Assembly: GCF_009903625.1 (NCBI RefSeq)
Contig: NZ_CP047569.1
Coordinates: forward strand, 2,202,501 to 2,266,500
DNA length: 64,000 nucleotides
Source: Microbulbifer sp. ALW1
GTDB taxonomy: Bacteria; Pseudomonadota; Gammaproteobacteria; Pseudomonadales; Cellvibrionaceae
Direction: 5' to 3'
The notes below the pieces were generated by a model, which saw nothing but the letters and a program-made list of their open reading frames with translations, did not search any database and had not been told where the DNA came from. Numbering within the stretch: position 1 is the stretch's first letter; each line of letters starts with the position of its first letter. The translations under genes and the position numbers were made by a program. Positions 25,885 to 35,426 of the stretch are shown piece after piece.

Positions 25885-26645
25885 TGTCTGTAGGCGGTAC
25901 TGGTGTGGATGCACACGAGCAGGCGGGACCGCGCCACGTAGCCATCATCATGGATGGCAATGGACGCTGGGCGGCGCGCCGGGGCTTGTCGCCCTCCGCC
26001 GGCCACAAGGCGGGCGTCGAGCGGATCCGGGATCTGATCGAGGCCTGCAAAGAGCGCCATGTCGAGGCCCTTACCCTGTTTGCCTTCTCCAGTGAGAATT
26101 GGCAGCGCCCACCGAAAGAGGTGGAGTTGCTGATGACGCTGTTCCACTCCTACCTGCGGCGCGAGGCGCGCCGCATGCAGGAGCAGGGAATCCGCTTGCG
26201 GGTGATTGGGCGCCGGGATCGCTTTTCGCCCCGTTTGCAACGGGCGATCACTGAAGCGGAAACGCTCACCCGGGATGGCGACAATGGCACCCTGGTGATT
26301 GCAGCGGATTACGGCGGCCAGTGGGATATTGCCCAGGCGGCCAGGACGCTGGCGCAGCAAGTGGTTGACGGTCTGCGTACGGTGGAGTCCATCGACGATA
26401 CCGCCTTGTCAGAACATGTACAGCTGGCAGATTTGCCGCCGGTGGATCTGTTGATCCGCTCCAGTGGGGAGCAGCGGATTAGCAATTTCATCCTCTGGCA
26501 AGCGGCTTATAGCGAATTTTACTTTACAGATACCTTGTGGCCGGATTTTACGGTCAGCGAGCTGGATGCCGCACTTGCGGCTTACCGGTATCGTGATCGC
26601 CGTTATGGCGGGCGCAACGAAGACGGGCTGGAAGCGCAGGCCTGA
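25884..26645 (+). CDS. uppS: Undecaprenyl diphosphate synthase
   Basis: 253 residues. Cis-prenyltransferase making the C55 lipid carrier for peptidoglycan and O-antigen. Motifs: HVAIIMDGNGRWAARRGLSPSAGHKAG (catalytic Asp), TLFAFSSENWQRPPKEVELLM, ADYGGQWDIAQAAR, and DLLIRSSGEQRISNFILWQAAYSEFYF. It begins the envelope-lipid part of the operon and is coupled to frr. Confidence 0.97.
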   Translation: MSVGGTGVDAHEQAGPRHVAIIMDGNGRWAARRGLSPSAGHKAGVERIRDLIEACKERHVEALTLFAFSSENWQRPPKEVELLMTLFHSYLRREARRMQEQGIRLRVIGRRDRFSPRLQRAITEAETLTRDGDNGTLVIAADYGGQWDIAQAARTLAQQVVDGLRTVESIDDTALSEHVQLADLPPVDLLIRSSGEQRISNFILWQAAYSEFYFTDTLWPDFTVSELDAALAAYRYRDRRYGGRNEDGLEAQA

Positions 26646-26693
26646 GGGCGCGCTGAACCGGCCACCGAAATAAAACTGATCAAGGGTTGAACG

Positions 26694-27539
26694 GTGCTAA
26701 AACAAAGAATAATTACCGCGCTGGTGTTGGTTGCTCTTTTTCTGGGGCTGCTTTTTTTCGTGCCCATGCAGTGGTTCGCGATTGTGATTGCTGCAGTCAT
26801 CCTGCTGGGTGGCTGGGAGTGGGCCAACCTTTCCAATCTGAACAGAGCTTTGCGCTTCGTCTTTCTGGCAGCGCTGGGTGCGGCTCTGGTTGCGACCGCT
26901 GACTACGTATTCCAATTCGATTTTTCCAGTCCTGATACCGGCCGGGCACGCCAGATTCTGGCCGTGGCCTGTGGTTGGTGGGCGCTGGCCTTCCTGTGGG
27001 TGCAGGGCTACCCGGCCAGTGCCATGCTGTGGGGTAACCGCTGGGCGCGGGGCGTTATCGGCCTGGTGGTGCTGGTGCCTGCCTGGCTGTCTGTGGTTAT
27101 TTTGCAGGGCCTGGAGCACGGTGCCTGGCTGGTTTTGTTTGTTGTTGCGGTTGTGGTGGCCGCCGATGTGGGCGCCTATTTTGTTGGACGCAAATTCGGC
27201 AAGCACAAGCTGGCGCGGGAAGTGAGTCCCGGAAAGTCCTGGGAGGGCTTTTTCGGCGGTCTGGCCGCCTGTCTGATCCTGGCATTGGGAGTATCGATCG
27301 CATTTGATCTGCCGACAAAAAATACTGTGCTGTTTACGTTCGGGGTGCTGGTTACGGCACTGGCTTCGGTCATTGGCGACCTGGTGGAGAGTATGTTCAA
27401 GCGCCACCGGGGCATTAAAGACAGCAGTCGGATCCTGCCGGGGCACGGCGGTATTCTCGATCGCCTCGATAGTCTCACCGCGGCACTGCCGGTCTTTACC
27501 ATGGCGGCACTGGCCAGTGAGCTACCCAAATATTTGTAA
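26694..27539 (+). CDS. cdsA: Phosphatidate cytidylyltransferase
   Basis: 281 residues. Integral membrane enzyme producing CDP-diacylglycerol from phosphatidic acid and CTP. About eight hydrophobic segments; the C-terminal catalytic signature reads GDLVESMFKRHRGIKDSSRILPGHGGILDRLDS, and KSWEGFFGG is also typical. GTG start at 26694 with AAGGG seven bases upstream. Located between uppS and dxr as in most gammaproteobacteria. Confidence 0.95.
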   Translation: MLKQRIITALVLVALFLGLLFFVPMQWFAIVIAAVILLGGWEWANLSNLNRALRFVFLAALGAALVATADYVFQFDFSSPDTGRARQILAVACGWWALAFLWVQGYPASAMLWGNRWARGVIGLVVLVPAWLSVVILQGLEHGAWLVLFVVAVVVAADVGAYFVGRKFGKHKLAREVSPGKSWEGFFGGLAACLILALGVSIAFDLPTKNTVLFTFGVLVTALASVIGDLVESMFKRHRGIKDSSRILPGHGGILDRLDSLTAALPVFTMAALASELPKYL

Positions 27540-27647
27540 GATTCTTCCACTCGCCCCGCTGACGTTTGTGCGGCGAGCTGCTGAAATTTCGGCCTTTGCA
27601 CCGGCGAATGCCTGTGCACTGTACAGCCGTTGAGGTAAACCGTTTCA

Positions 27648-28895
27648 ATGCAATCCACGACCCCTGACTCCACTGCAATACAACCGGTTTGTGTGCTCGG
27701 GTCCACCGGCTCCATTGGTGTCAGCACGCTCGATGTGTTGGCCCGCCATCCGCAAAAATACTCGGTGTTTGCGCTTACCGCCCGGGACAGAATCGAAGAG
27801 CTGGCACAGCAATGTCGCCGCTTTGCCCCGAAATATGCGGTGGTACTCGATCGGGAGAAGGCGCTGCAGTTGCAGGCGCTGTTGCGGGGAGAACAGGGCG
27901 ATACCGAAGTGCTCTGGGGGGTGGACGCCCTGTGCCAGGTTGCCGCAGACGAACGGGTTGCCGTGGTCATGGCTGCCATTGTGGGGGCGGCGGGTTTGAA
28001 ACCGACTCTTGCGGCGGTGCAGGCGGGGAAGAAAGTGCTGCTGGCGAACAAGGAATCGCTGGTGATGGCTGGGCCCCTGTTCATGGCAGCGCTGAACCAG
28101 AGCGATGCGCAGCTGCTGCCCATTGATAGCGAGCACAATGCCATTTTTCAGTGTCTGCCGTATCCCTGTGACAGCCTCAGCGATGCTGGGGTTGAGCGGA
28201 TTCTGCTCACGGGCTCCGGTGGTCCCTTTAGGGCCACCGCGCCAGAAGCCCTTGATAGCGTCACGCCGGAACAGGCGTGTAATCATCCCAACTGGTCCAT
28301 GGGGCGCAAAATTTCTGTGGATTCCGCCACCATGATGAATAAAGGGCTGGAATTCATTGAGGCCTGCTATCTGTTCCATGCGGTGCCGGGGGATATCCAG
28401 ATCGTGGTACACCCGCAGAGCATTGTGCACTCCATGGTGCAGTATCTGGATGGGTCGCTGCTGGCACAGATGGGTAACCCGGATATGCGCACGCCCATCG
28501 CCCATGCACTGGCATTCCCCGAGCGTATTGACAGTGGCGTCGCCGCGCTGGACCTGATTACTCAGGGCCGGCTGGATTTTGAGGCGCCGGATGAGGCGCG
28601 CTTTCCCTGTCTGCGACTGGCTCGAGAAGCCATGGAGGCCGGTGGCAGTGCGCCCACTACCCTGAATGCGGCGAACGAAGTCGCCGTGGATGCATTCCTT
28701 GCGGAGGCCATCCCCTTCACTGGTATTGCCCGCTCGATAGAAAAGGTCATGAAAACTACCGAGGTGGTTGAACTGACAGACCTGGAAGCAGTCGAACAGG
28801 CTGATCGGAATGCTCGTGAGCGGGCGATGGAAGTACTGAATGAGCTGTACGGCCTGCATCTGGACGAGCAGCGCCCTCAAACGAGATCAATGTAA
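27648..28895 (+). CDS. dxr: 1-deoxy-D-xylulose 5-phosphate reductoisomerase
   Basis: 415 residues. Second enzyme of the MEP isoprenoid pathway, NADPH- and metal-dependent, forming 2-C-methyl-D-erythritol 4-phosphate. Visible: NADPH site [31 protein letters not shown], metal site [38 protein letters not shown] and [14 protein letters not shown]. It supplies precursors for UppS in the same operon. Five bases separate it from rseP. Confidence 0.97.
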   Translation: MQSTTPDSTAIQPVCVLGSTGSIGVSTLDVLARHPQKYSVFALTARDRIEELAQQCRRFAPKYAVVLDREKALQLQALLRGEQGDTEVLWGVDALCQVAADERVAVVMAAIVGAAGLKPTLAAVQAGKKVLLANKESLVMAGPLFMAALNQSDAQLLPIDSEHNAIFQCLPYPCDSLSDAGVERILLTGSGGPFRATAPEALDSVTPEQACNHPNWSMGRKISVDSATMMNKGLEFIEACYLFHAVPGDIQIVVHPQSIVHSMVQYLDGSLLAQMGNPDMRTPIAHALAFPERIDSGVAALDLITQGRLDFEAPDEARFPCLRLAREAMEAGGSAPTTLNAANEVAVDAFLAEAIPFTGIARSIEKVMKTTEVVELTDLEAVEQADRNARERAMEVLNELYGLHLDEQRPQTRSM

Positions 28896-28900
28896 CGCCC

Positions 28901-30259
28901 ATGTTAGATATCTTACAGACAGCAGTCTGGGCCCTGGTGGCCCTCGGTGTCCTGGTGAGCTTTCACGAGTTCGGCCACTTTATCGTGGCGCGCTGGTGTG
29001 GCGTCAAGGTGCTGAGATTCTCCGTGGGCTTCGGCCGCCGGCTGTTTTCCCGCTACGATCGTCACGGTACGGAATTTACCATTTCCGCGATTCCCCTCGG
29101 TGGCTATGTCAAATTTCTGGACGAGCGCGAAGGGAGTGTGGCGCCCGATGAGCTGGATCAGACGTTCAACCGCAAAAGTGTCTGGGCGCGTATGGCGATT
29201 GCCGCGGCGGGTCCATTTGCCAATTTTCTGCTCGCCATAGTGCTCTTCTGGGGCGTGTTTATGGGCGGGACTTCCGGCCCTGTGCCGGTGGTGGATGAGG
29301 TGGAGGCCGGTAGCCTGGCCGCCTATGCCGGGCTGGAGTCTGGTCAGGAAATTCTTGCCATCGACGATCAGCCAACGCCCACCTGGCAGGCGCTGAACTG
29401 GCAGCTTGCCAACCGACTGGGTGATAGCGGGCATATCAAGTTTTCCGTGCGCTACCCGGATTCCTCCCTTGAATACCACATGTATGCGGATATTGACCGC
29501 TGGCTGGCCGGGCAGGAAGTGCCCGATCCTCTGCAGGAAATCGGCGTCAAGTTGTGGGTGCCCTCAGTCGGTATGAAACTGAGCCAGGTGGTGCCCGACA
29601 GTCCGGCAGAGCAGGGCGGTTTGCAGGCGGGTGATGAAATTATCGCCAGTGATGGTCGCGAGTTTGACAGCTGGGATGCCTGGACCACTTATATCAAGGC
29701 GCGTGCTGAGCAAGCGGTCAGGGTCTCGGTGCTGCGCGATGGCACCGAGTTGGATGTCAGTGTTACCCCGGAAGCCGTGACACTCGAAAATGGCGATGAA
29801 ATAGGCCGTATCGGTGTGCTGCCGGTGGGTGCCGCCTGGCCGGAAGATCGCGTGCGCCGATATCACTACGGTGTGCTGGGCGCCTTCAGTAAAGGACTGG
29901 AGGAAACCTGGAGCAAGACAGTATTTACACTGCAAAGCCTGAAGAAGCTGCTTTTCGGGCAGCTCTCCACCCGTAACTTGAGTGGCCCAATTACCATTGC
30001 TAAAGTGGCCGGCACTTCGGCGGATGCTGGCTGGCAGTCATTTTTATCACTGCTGGCGCTACTGAGTATCAGCCTTGGCGTATTGAACCTGCTGCCAATC
30101 CCGGTTCTCGACGGCGGGCACCTCCTCTACTACGGTATTGAGGCCATAAAGGGGTCCCCTGTGTCTGAGAAGGTACAGATGATTGGCCTGCAGGTTGGTA
30201 TGGCCATGGTACTGGGGATCATGGCGCTGGCGCTGTACAACGACATATTGCGCCTCTAA
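28901..30259 (+). CDS. rseP: Site-2 protease RseP
   Basis: 452 residues. Inner-membrane zinc metalloprotease that cuts anti-sigma factor RseA within the membrane to release sigma-E. HEFGH at residues 22-26 in the first helix binds zinc; the third-ligand motif NLLPIPVLDGGHLLYY is near the C-terminus. Two periplasmic PDZ domains lie between (SLAAYAGLESGQEILAIDDQ and SPAEQGGLQAGDEIIASDGR). It lies directly before bamA, so the sigma-E sensor protease and the outer-membrane protein assembly factor share a transcript region. Confidence 0.97.
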   Translation: MLDILQTAVWALVALGVLVSFHEFGHFIVARWCGVKVLRFSVGFGRRLFSRYDRHGTEFTISAIPLGGYVKFLDEREGSVAPDELDQTFNRKSVWARMAIAAAGPFANFLLAIVLFWGVFMGGTSGPVPVVDEVEAGSLAAYAGLESGQEILAIDDQPTPTWQALNWQLANRLGDSGHIKFSVRYPDSSLEYHMYADIDRWLAGQEVPDPLQEIGVKLWVPSVGMKLSQVVPDSPAEQGGLQAGDEIIASDGREFDSWDAWTTYIKARAEQAVRVSVLRDGTELDVSVTPEAVTLENGDEIGRIGVLPVGAAWPEDRVRRYHYGVLGAFSKGLEETWSKTVFTLQSLKKLLFGQLSTRNLSGPITIAKVAGTSADAGWQSFLSLLALLSISLGVLNLLPIPVLDGGHLLYYGIEAIKGSPVSEKVQMIGLQVGMAMVLGIMALALYNDILRL

Positions 30260-30372
30260 CTCGAAATATTGTGTCTTCGGGGCTCCACTGGTGGTGAGTC
30301 CTGAAGCCTATTGATGGTTGAACGGGCCCTTTGGCCCGGCTGGAATTGCGAATAAAAACTCGGAACTAGTAG

Positions 30373-32940
30373 ATGAAAGATTTCCTGAAAGCGGCTTCGC
30401 TTGGTTTGGCACTGCCGATTGCTGCCTATGCCCAGTCGTTTGTAGTCAACGATATTCGCGTGGAAGGCCTGCAGCGGGTTTCGGCGGGTACTGTTTTTGC
30501 CGCATTGCCAGTGCGGGTTGGCGATCAGATTGAAAGTGTGGAAATTCAGAGTGCCACTCGCGCCCTGTTCCGCACCGGTTACTTTCAGGACATCCAGATC
30601 GGCCGTGAGAGTGGCGTGCTCGTCATCACGGTGCGCGAGCGCCCGGCGATCTCCAAAATCGAAATTACCGGTAACAAGGCGATCAAGACCGAAGATCTGC
30701 TCAAGGGCATGAACGACAACGGGCTCGCCGAAGGCCAGATTTTCAAGCGCGCCACCCTGGAAGGTTTGGCGCAGGAACTGCAGCGTCAGTATGTTGCCCA
30801 GGGTCGCTACGGCGCCAGTGTCAAAACCGAAGTCAAAGAGCTGCCGCGCAACCAGGTTGAGTTGAAGGTCGTGGTGGATGAAGGCTCGGTGGCCGCGATC
30901 AAGCACATTAATGTGGTCGGCAACAGCGCCTTTTCCGATGAGGAGCTGGGGGAAATTTTTGAACTCCAGACCACCGGCTGGCTGTCCTGGCTGAACAGCG
31001 ACGACAAATACTCACGGGAAAAACTCACCGGCGACCTCGAGCGCCTGGAATCCTATTACCTCGACCGCGGTTACCTCGAGTTCAAAATCGACTCCACCCA
31101 GGTTTCCCTGAGCCCGGACAAGCAGAGTGTATTCATCACCATCAATATCACAGAAGGTGACGTTTACACCGTGTCGGATGTGGAGCTTGCCGGCGACCCT
31201 GTGGTGACTGAGGAAGAAATTCGCCGCTTGCTGCTGGTGCGCAAGGGACAGACCTTCTCTCAGGTTTTGATGACCACTACTTCCGATTACATTACCAAGC
31301 GACTTGGCAATGAGGGCTATACCTTCGCGGAAGTGAACGGTATGCCGGAGGCCAATGAAGAAGATAAAACGGTTAAGGTGACCTTCTTCATCGACCCGGG
31401 TAAGCGCGCTTACGTGCGTCGGATTAATTTCCGCGGCAATACCCGCACATCGGATGACGTGTTGCGCCGGGAAATGCGTCAAATGGAATCCGCGTCTGCT
31501 TCCTCCGCGCGTATCGAGCAGTCCAAGGTACGACTGGAGCGCCTCGGTTACTTTAAAGAAGTGCAGGTGGAAACCACCGAAGTACCGGGTACTTCCGACC
31601 AGATCGATGTTGAATACACCGTAGAAGAGCAGCCGTCCGGCACCATCGGCGGCACCGTGGGTTACGCTCAGGGTAGCGGCCTGGTGCTGGGTGCCAACGT
31701 GCAGGAGAACAACTGGCTGGGTACCGGCAAATCCGTCGGCTTTGCGGTCAACACTTCCCGATACCAGTCGGTGGTGAACTTCTCCTACACCGACCCTTAC
31801 TTCACACCGGATGGCGTAAGCCGCGGTTTCAACGTGTTTTATCAGGAGCGGGATTACTCCGAGATCAACCTGTCCAGCTATAACACCACCACCTACGGTG
31901 CGGGCCTGAGCTTCGGTTATCCGATCTCTGAAATCTCCCGTGTTGGCCTGAATATCGGTTTTAACCACCTGGAGCTGAGTACACACAGCAACTCTGTACA
32001 GGAAATTATTGCCAGCCCGCGTCCGGATGCCGGTGTCACCGGACAGGTTTCTCAGGATGACCTGGCGGCTATTTCGGAAGAGTTGGCGGAAGCGGTGGAT
32101 ACCGACGTCAACCTCGACCTGAGTATGCCGGTGGATACTTCGCTGCTGAATACGAATCTGAACGGATTTGTGGATCTGTATGGCGATGAGTTCGATACCT
32201 GGTCTCTGACGACCTCCTACGCGCGCTCCACCTTGAACCGCGGTATTCTTGCGACCCGAGGCGCGTCTCAGCGCGCCTCTCTGGAGATCGCGCTGCCGGG
32301 AGGGGATCTCGAGTACTCCAAATTCATTTATACCGCGCAGTACTTCCGCCCGCTGACCAAAGACCTGACCCTGCGTCTGCGCACTCGCCTGGGCTACGCG
32401 GATGGTTACGGCGATACCGAGCAGATGCCGTTCTTTGAAAACTTCTACGGTGGTGGCTTCGGCTCTGTGCGCGGCTTCGAGCGCAACACCCTCGGTCCGC
32501 GCTCAACGCCGGCGGAGACCTACAGCCTGGTGAGCTGTGCGGTTGAAGACGGGGTTTACTCCAAGGCCTGTTACGTACTGGATCCGGATACCGGTGAACT
32601 GGTTACCCAGTCAACGGGTCGTAGACCACAGCCATTTGGTGGCAATATCCTCGTAGAAGGTAGTGCCGAGGTGATTTTCCCGATTCCGTTCGTGAAAGAT
32701 CAGCGCTCCATGCAGTCTGCGTTTTTTGTGGATGCGGGTAATGTTTTCAGCACTAGCTGTGGCGTATCTCAGCTCAACTGTTACGATATTGACGCCCGGT
32801 ACATTAATGTGTCCGCCGGTATCGGCCTGACCTGGATTACCGGCTTTGGTCCGCTGACCTTCAGTCTGTCCAAGGCGCTGGAGCAAAACGAGGACGACGA
32901 TGTGGAAGTGTTCCAGTTCTCACTGGGTAACAGCTTCTAA
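30373..32940 (+). CDS. bamA: Outer membrane protein assembly factor BamA
   Basis: 855 residues. Omp85-family core of the Bam complex that inserts beta-barrel proteins. Signal peptide about 1-20 (ending AAYA), five POTRA domains (about 22-420; each shows the FxVxxIRVEGLQRV or VRRINFRGNTRTSDDVLRRE style), then a 16-strand barrel. The strictly conserved VRGF motif of loop 6 is near residue 699, and the last residue is Phe (QFSLGNSF), the barrel-assembly signal. Two Cys pairs occur in barrel loops (SCAVEDGVYSKAC and SCGVSQLNC), the first comparable with the loop-6 disulfide of E. coli BamA. Confidence 0.97.
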   Translation: MKDFLKAASLGLALPIAAYAQSFVVNDIRVEGLQRVSAGTVFAALPVRVGDQIESVEIQSATRALFRTGYFQDIQIGRESGVLVITVRERPAISKIEITGNKAIKTEDLLKGMNDNGLAEGQIFKRATLEGLAQELQRQYVAQGRYGASVKTEVKELPRNQVELKVVVDEGSVAAIKHINVVGNSAFSDEELGEIFELQTTGWLSWLNSDDKYSREKLTGDLERLESYYLDRGYLEFKIDSTQVSLSPDKQSVFITINITEGDVYTVSDVELAGDPVVTEEEIRRLLLVRKGQTFSQVLMTTTSDYITKRLGNEGYTFAEVNGMPEANEEDKTVKVTFFIDPGKRAYVRRINFRGNTRTSDDVLRREMRQMESASASSARIEQSKVRLERLGYFKEVQVETTEVPGTSDQIDVEYTVEEQPSGTIGGTVGYAQGSGLVLGANVQENNWLGTGKSVGFAVNTSRYQSVVNFSYTDPYFTPDGVSRGFNVFYQERDYSEINLSSYNTTTYGAGLSFGYPISEISRVGLNIGFNHLELSTHSNSVQEIIASPRPDAGVTGQVSQDDLAAISEELAEAVDTDVNLDLSMPVDTSLLNTNLNGFVDLYGDEFDTWSLTTSYARSTLNRGILATRGASQRASLEIALPGGDLEYSKFIYTAQYFRPLTKDLTLRLRTRLGYADGYGDTEQMPFFENFYGGGFGSVRGFERNTLGPRSTPAETYSLVSCAVEDGVYSKACYVLDPDTGELVTQSTGRRPQPFGGNILVEGSAEVIFPIPFVKDQRSMQSAFFVDAGNVFSTSCGVSQLNCYDIDARYINVSAGIGLTWITGFGPLTFSLSKALEQNEDDDVEVFQFSLGNSF

Positions 32941-33062
32941 CTCGCGCAGCGTCACCAGTGGTGATCCAATGCTTCGGCAGTCACCAGGTGAACAGTACAA
33001 CGATTCAATAATAACGGGCACTCAGAGGAGTGCCGCAACTTACAGAGATACGGAGAATTAAC

Positions 33063-33578
33063 GTGTTCAAACTTGTTAAAACAAGCGCAATCCTGCTGGC
33101 AGGCCTTCTGTTTACTGGCGCAGCTGTGGCGCAAACCAAGGTGGCTGTGGTCAACATCCAGGCTGCAATCATGAGCACAGAGAAAGCGACTTCAAAAATC
33201 AATGCGCTGAAAACCAGCTCCGAGTACTCGCAGCTGCAAAACAGTGCGGAAGGTATTCGCGCGGAAGTGCAGAAAATGGCTGAAGACGCGCAAAAAAACG
33301 GCGTTACCTGGTCTGACGAGCAGAAAGCAGAACAGCAGCGCAAAATGAATTTCAAGCGCTCTGACTTCGAGACCGCGGTGAAAAAGCTGCGCGCAATGGA
33401 AGGCCAGGCCGTTCAGGAAATCCAGAAAGACCTGTTGCCGAAAGCCAAGGCGGCCCTGGAAGCAGTGATCAAAGAGAAGAAACTGGACTTGGTACTGGAT
33501 GCCAATGCGGCAGTTTACGCCGGTACCGGTGCGAACCTGACCGAAGAAGTGGTCAAGCGCCTGAACGCGGCGAAGTAA
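33063..33578 (+). CDS. skp: Periplasmic chaperone Skp/OmpH
   Basis: 171 residues from the GTG at 33063, with GGAG seven bases upstream. Trimeric jellyfish-shaped chaperone that carries unfolded outer-membrane proteins to BamA. Signal peptide VFKLVKTSAILLAGLLFTGAAVAQ, then a short beta body (VAVVNIQAAI), long helical arms rich in Lys/Glu/Gln, and the closing strand KKLDLVLDANAAVYAG followed by DLTEEVVKRLN-like residues. Conserved place between bamA and lpxD. Confidence 0.95.
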   Translation: MFKLVKTSAILLAGLLFTGAAVAQTKVAVVNIQAAIMSTEKATSKINALKTSSEYSQLQNSAEGIRAEVQKMAEDAQKNGVTWSDEQKAEQQRKMNFKRSDFETAVKKLRAMEGQAVQEIQKDLLPKAKAALEAVIKEKKLDLVLDANAAVYAGTGANLTEEVVKRLNAAK

Positions 33579-33608
33579 TTTTACGGCAAGTTCCCGCGAT
33601 TAGAATTC

Positions 33609-34664
33609 ATGACAAAGAGCAAACAGCCAACACTGGCGCAGTTGGCTGAAACGCTGGGCGCGCAGTTGCGCCTGGCGGATGGGGCCGGCGGTGACCAGAT
33701 CCCGTCTGGCCTGAATACCCTGCAAGACGCCAGTGACAGTGAAATCAGTTTCCTGGCCAGTGCCAATTACCGGCGTTTCCTGGCAGATACCCGCGCCTGT
33801 GCGGTACTGGTTACCGAGGATCAGGCCGAGACTTGCCCTGTCACCGCGCTGATCGTATCCAACCCCTACCATGCCTTTGCCGTTGCAACGGCGATTTACG
33901 ATAACGCACCGCAATATTCTGCGGGTATTGACGCGCTGGCTTCGGTTCATCCGACGGCAGACGTCGATGCCAGTGCCTATATTGGTCCTGGTGCCGTAAT
34001 CGAGGCGCATACGAAAATTGCGGCGGACGCGATTATCGGTCCGGGTTGTGTGGTCGGTGCCGGTAGTGAAATCGGTGCGCGAACACGCCTGTTTCCGGGA
34101 GTGGTTATCTACCACGGTTGTTTTATTGGCGCAGACTGCATCATCCACAGCAACACCATCATCGGCGCAGATGGCTTTGGTTTCGCCCCCAGCCAGGGGC
34201 GCTGGACCAAGATCCACCAGCTCGGCGGTGTTGAAATCGCTGATGAAGTGGAAATCGGTGCATGCAGTTGTATCGATCGCGGCGCACTGGGAAATACCCA
34301 GATCGGCCGTGGGGTGAAGATCGACAACATGGTGCAAATCGCTCACAATGTGCAAATTGGTGACTACACAGCCATGGCAGCTTGCTCCGCGGTAGCGGGC
34401 AGCGCAATCATCGGTAAACACTGCACCATTGCTGGCGGCGCGGGGATCGTTGGTCACGTAACCATCGCCGATCGCAGTCATGTCACTGCCCGTACGTTGG
34501 TTACTAAATCTATCGAAGCGGCTGGTTCTTACTCCAGTGGCACACCTTTCTCTGAAAGCCGCTCCTGGCGAAAGAATGCGGTGCGTTACGGGCAGCTGGA
34601 TCAGATGGCTCGCCGGCTTACTGCGCTCGAAAAGGCGCTAGAGCAGGCGCAGGGCGAAGAGTGA
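33609..34664 (+). CDS. lpxD: UDP-3-O-acylglucosamine N-acyltransferase
   Basis: 351 residues. Third lipid A enzyme, adding the N-linked acyl chain from acyl-ACP. N-terminal uridine-binding domain (about 1-105, DASDSEISFLASANYRRFLADTRACAVLV) and a left-handed beta helix of hexapeptide repeats (VHPTADVDASAYIGPGAVIEAH, MVQIAHNVQIGDYTAMAACSAVAGSA, including the catalytic His), with a C-terminal helix. Thirty bases after skp. Confidence 0.97.
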   Translation: MTKSKQPTLAQLAETLGAQLRLADGAGGDQIPSGLNTLQDASDSEISFLASANYRRFLADTRACAVLVTEDQAETCPVTALIVSNPYHAFAVATAIYDNAPQYSAGIDALASVHPTADVDASAYIGPGAVIEAHTKIAADAIIGPGCVVGAGSEIGARTRLFPGVVIYHGCFIGADCIIHSNTIIGADGFGFAPSQGRWTKIHQLGGVEIADEVEIGACSCIDRGALGNTQIGRGVKIDNMVQIAHNVQIGDYTAMAACSAVAGSAIIGKHCTIAGGAGIVGHVTIADRSHVTARTLVTKSIEAAGSYSSGTPFSESRSWRKNAVRYGQLDQMARRLTALEKALEQAQGEE

Positions 34665-34669
34665 CCCGG

Positions 34670-34697
34670 GGATAGATACCCTTGGATAGATACCCTC
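34670..34697. repeat. 14-bp tandem duplication after lpxD
   Basis: GGATAGATACCCTT is followed immediately by GGATAGATACCCTC, differing only in the last base. It lies right after the lpxD stop. Confidence 0.9.
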
Positions 34698-34767
34698 GGG
34701 GAAAACTGTCCCTGATGGGCGCGATTGCCGCAAGGGCGCGCGCGCCAAAAATTTTTTATTGTTTAAA

Positions 34768-34790
34768 TTCGGGGCGTACGACGCCCCGAA
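34768..34790 (+). promoter_or_regulatory. Hairpin in the fabZ leader
   Basis: Perfect 10-bp stem TTCGGGGCGT-ACG-ACGCCCCGAA ending 23 bases before the fabZ ATG, preceded by an A/T-rich run. It lacks a following T tract, so it is not a simple terminator. It could limit ribosome access or protect the message. Confidence 0.5.
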
Positions 34791-34813
34791 GTGGTTTCTG
34801 GGAACAATTTGCC

Positions 34814-35251
34814 ATGATGGACGTACAAGAAATTCGTCAATACTTGCCGCACCGCTATCCTTTTCTTCTGGTTGATCGCGTTGTCGAACTGGAAGAGGGG
34901 AAATCAATCACGGGTTACAAGAATATCTCGATCAATGAAGAGGTGTTCAATGGCCACTTCCCCGAGATGCCGATTTTCCCCGGTGTAATGATTGTGGAGG
35001 CGCTGGCTCAGGTTTCCGGCATCCTCGGTTTTAAAACTCTGGGGCAGAAGCCGGAAGATGGCTATCTCTACCTATTCGCCGGTATCGACAATGTGCGCTT
35101 CAAGCGTCAGGTAGTCCCGGGTGACCGACTGCAGCTGGAGTCGGTGGTGGTGTCCGAGCGTCGCGGTATCTGGAAATTTGCCGGTAAAGCTAGCGTTGAT
35201 GGGGAACTCGCGGCATCGGCCGATATTCTCTGCGCGGTCAAAAAGATCTGA
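34814..35251 (+). CDS. fabZ: 3-hydroxyacyl-ACP dehydratase FabZ
   Basis: 145 residues. Hot-dog-fold dehydratase of fatty acid elongation, acting on the same 3-hydroxyacyl-ACP pool that LpxA and LpxD consume. [13 protein letters not shown], the active-site His in [22 protein letters not shown] with its partner Glu, and [14 protein letters not shown] are diagnostic. Two adjacent ATG codons (34814 and 34817) can serve as start; an in-frame start at 34682 would add 44 unrelated residues covering the leader hairpin and is rejected. Position between lpxD and lpxA is conserved. Confidence 0.96.
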   Translation: MMDVQEIRQYLPHRYPFLLVDRVVELEEGKSITGYKNISINEEVFNGHFPEMPIFPGVMIVEALAQVSGILGFKTLGQKPEDGYLYLFAGIDNVRFKRQVVPGDRLQLESVVVSERRGIWKFAGKASVDGELAASADILCAVKKI

Positions 35252-35273
35252 TCCATCACTCAGGCAGAAATGA

Positions 35274-35300
35274 GTCACAATGATCAGGCTTCATTGTGAC
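35274..35300 (+). other. Hairpin between fabZ and lpxA
   Basis: 10-bp perfect stem GTCACAATGA/TCATTGTGAC with a seven-base loop; a T-rich run (GTTTTTTATG) begins six bases later. Possible weak attenuator or RNA 3'-end stabiliser. Confidence 0.45.
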
Positions 35301-35426
35301 CAAATTGTTTTTTATGTTCGTCGGTTGGGGTTAGAGTATCGGCGCCAAAAGCGACGCCGGTACCCGCCTGTAGTGGGCCAAGGGCCGCGGAGCGAAACCC
35401 CGAGCCGGTGAGGAGAAAGCCACAGA

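Noticed and set aside
30361..30395. GGAACTA before bamA as a sigma-E -35 element
   Set aside because: A matching -10 would lie inside the coding sequence and none of TCAAA type is present at the right distance.
32952..32964. TCACCAGTGGTGA palindrome between bamA and skp
   Set aside because: Only six-base arms, too short to claim; a similar CACCAGGTG follows by chance.
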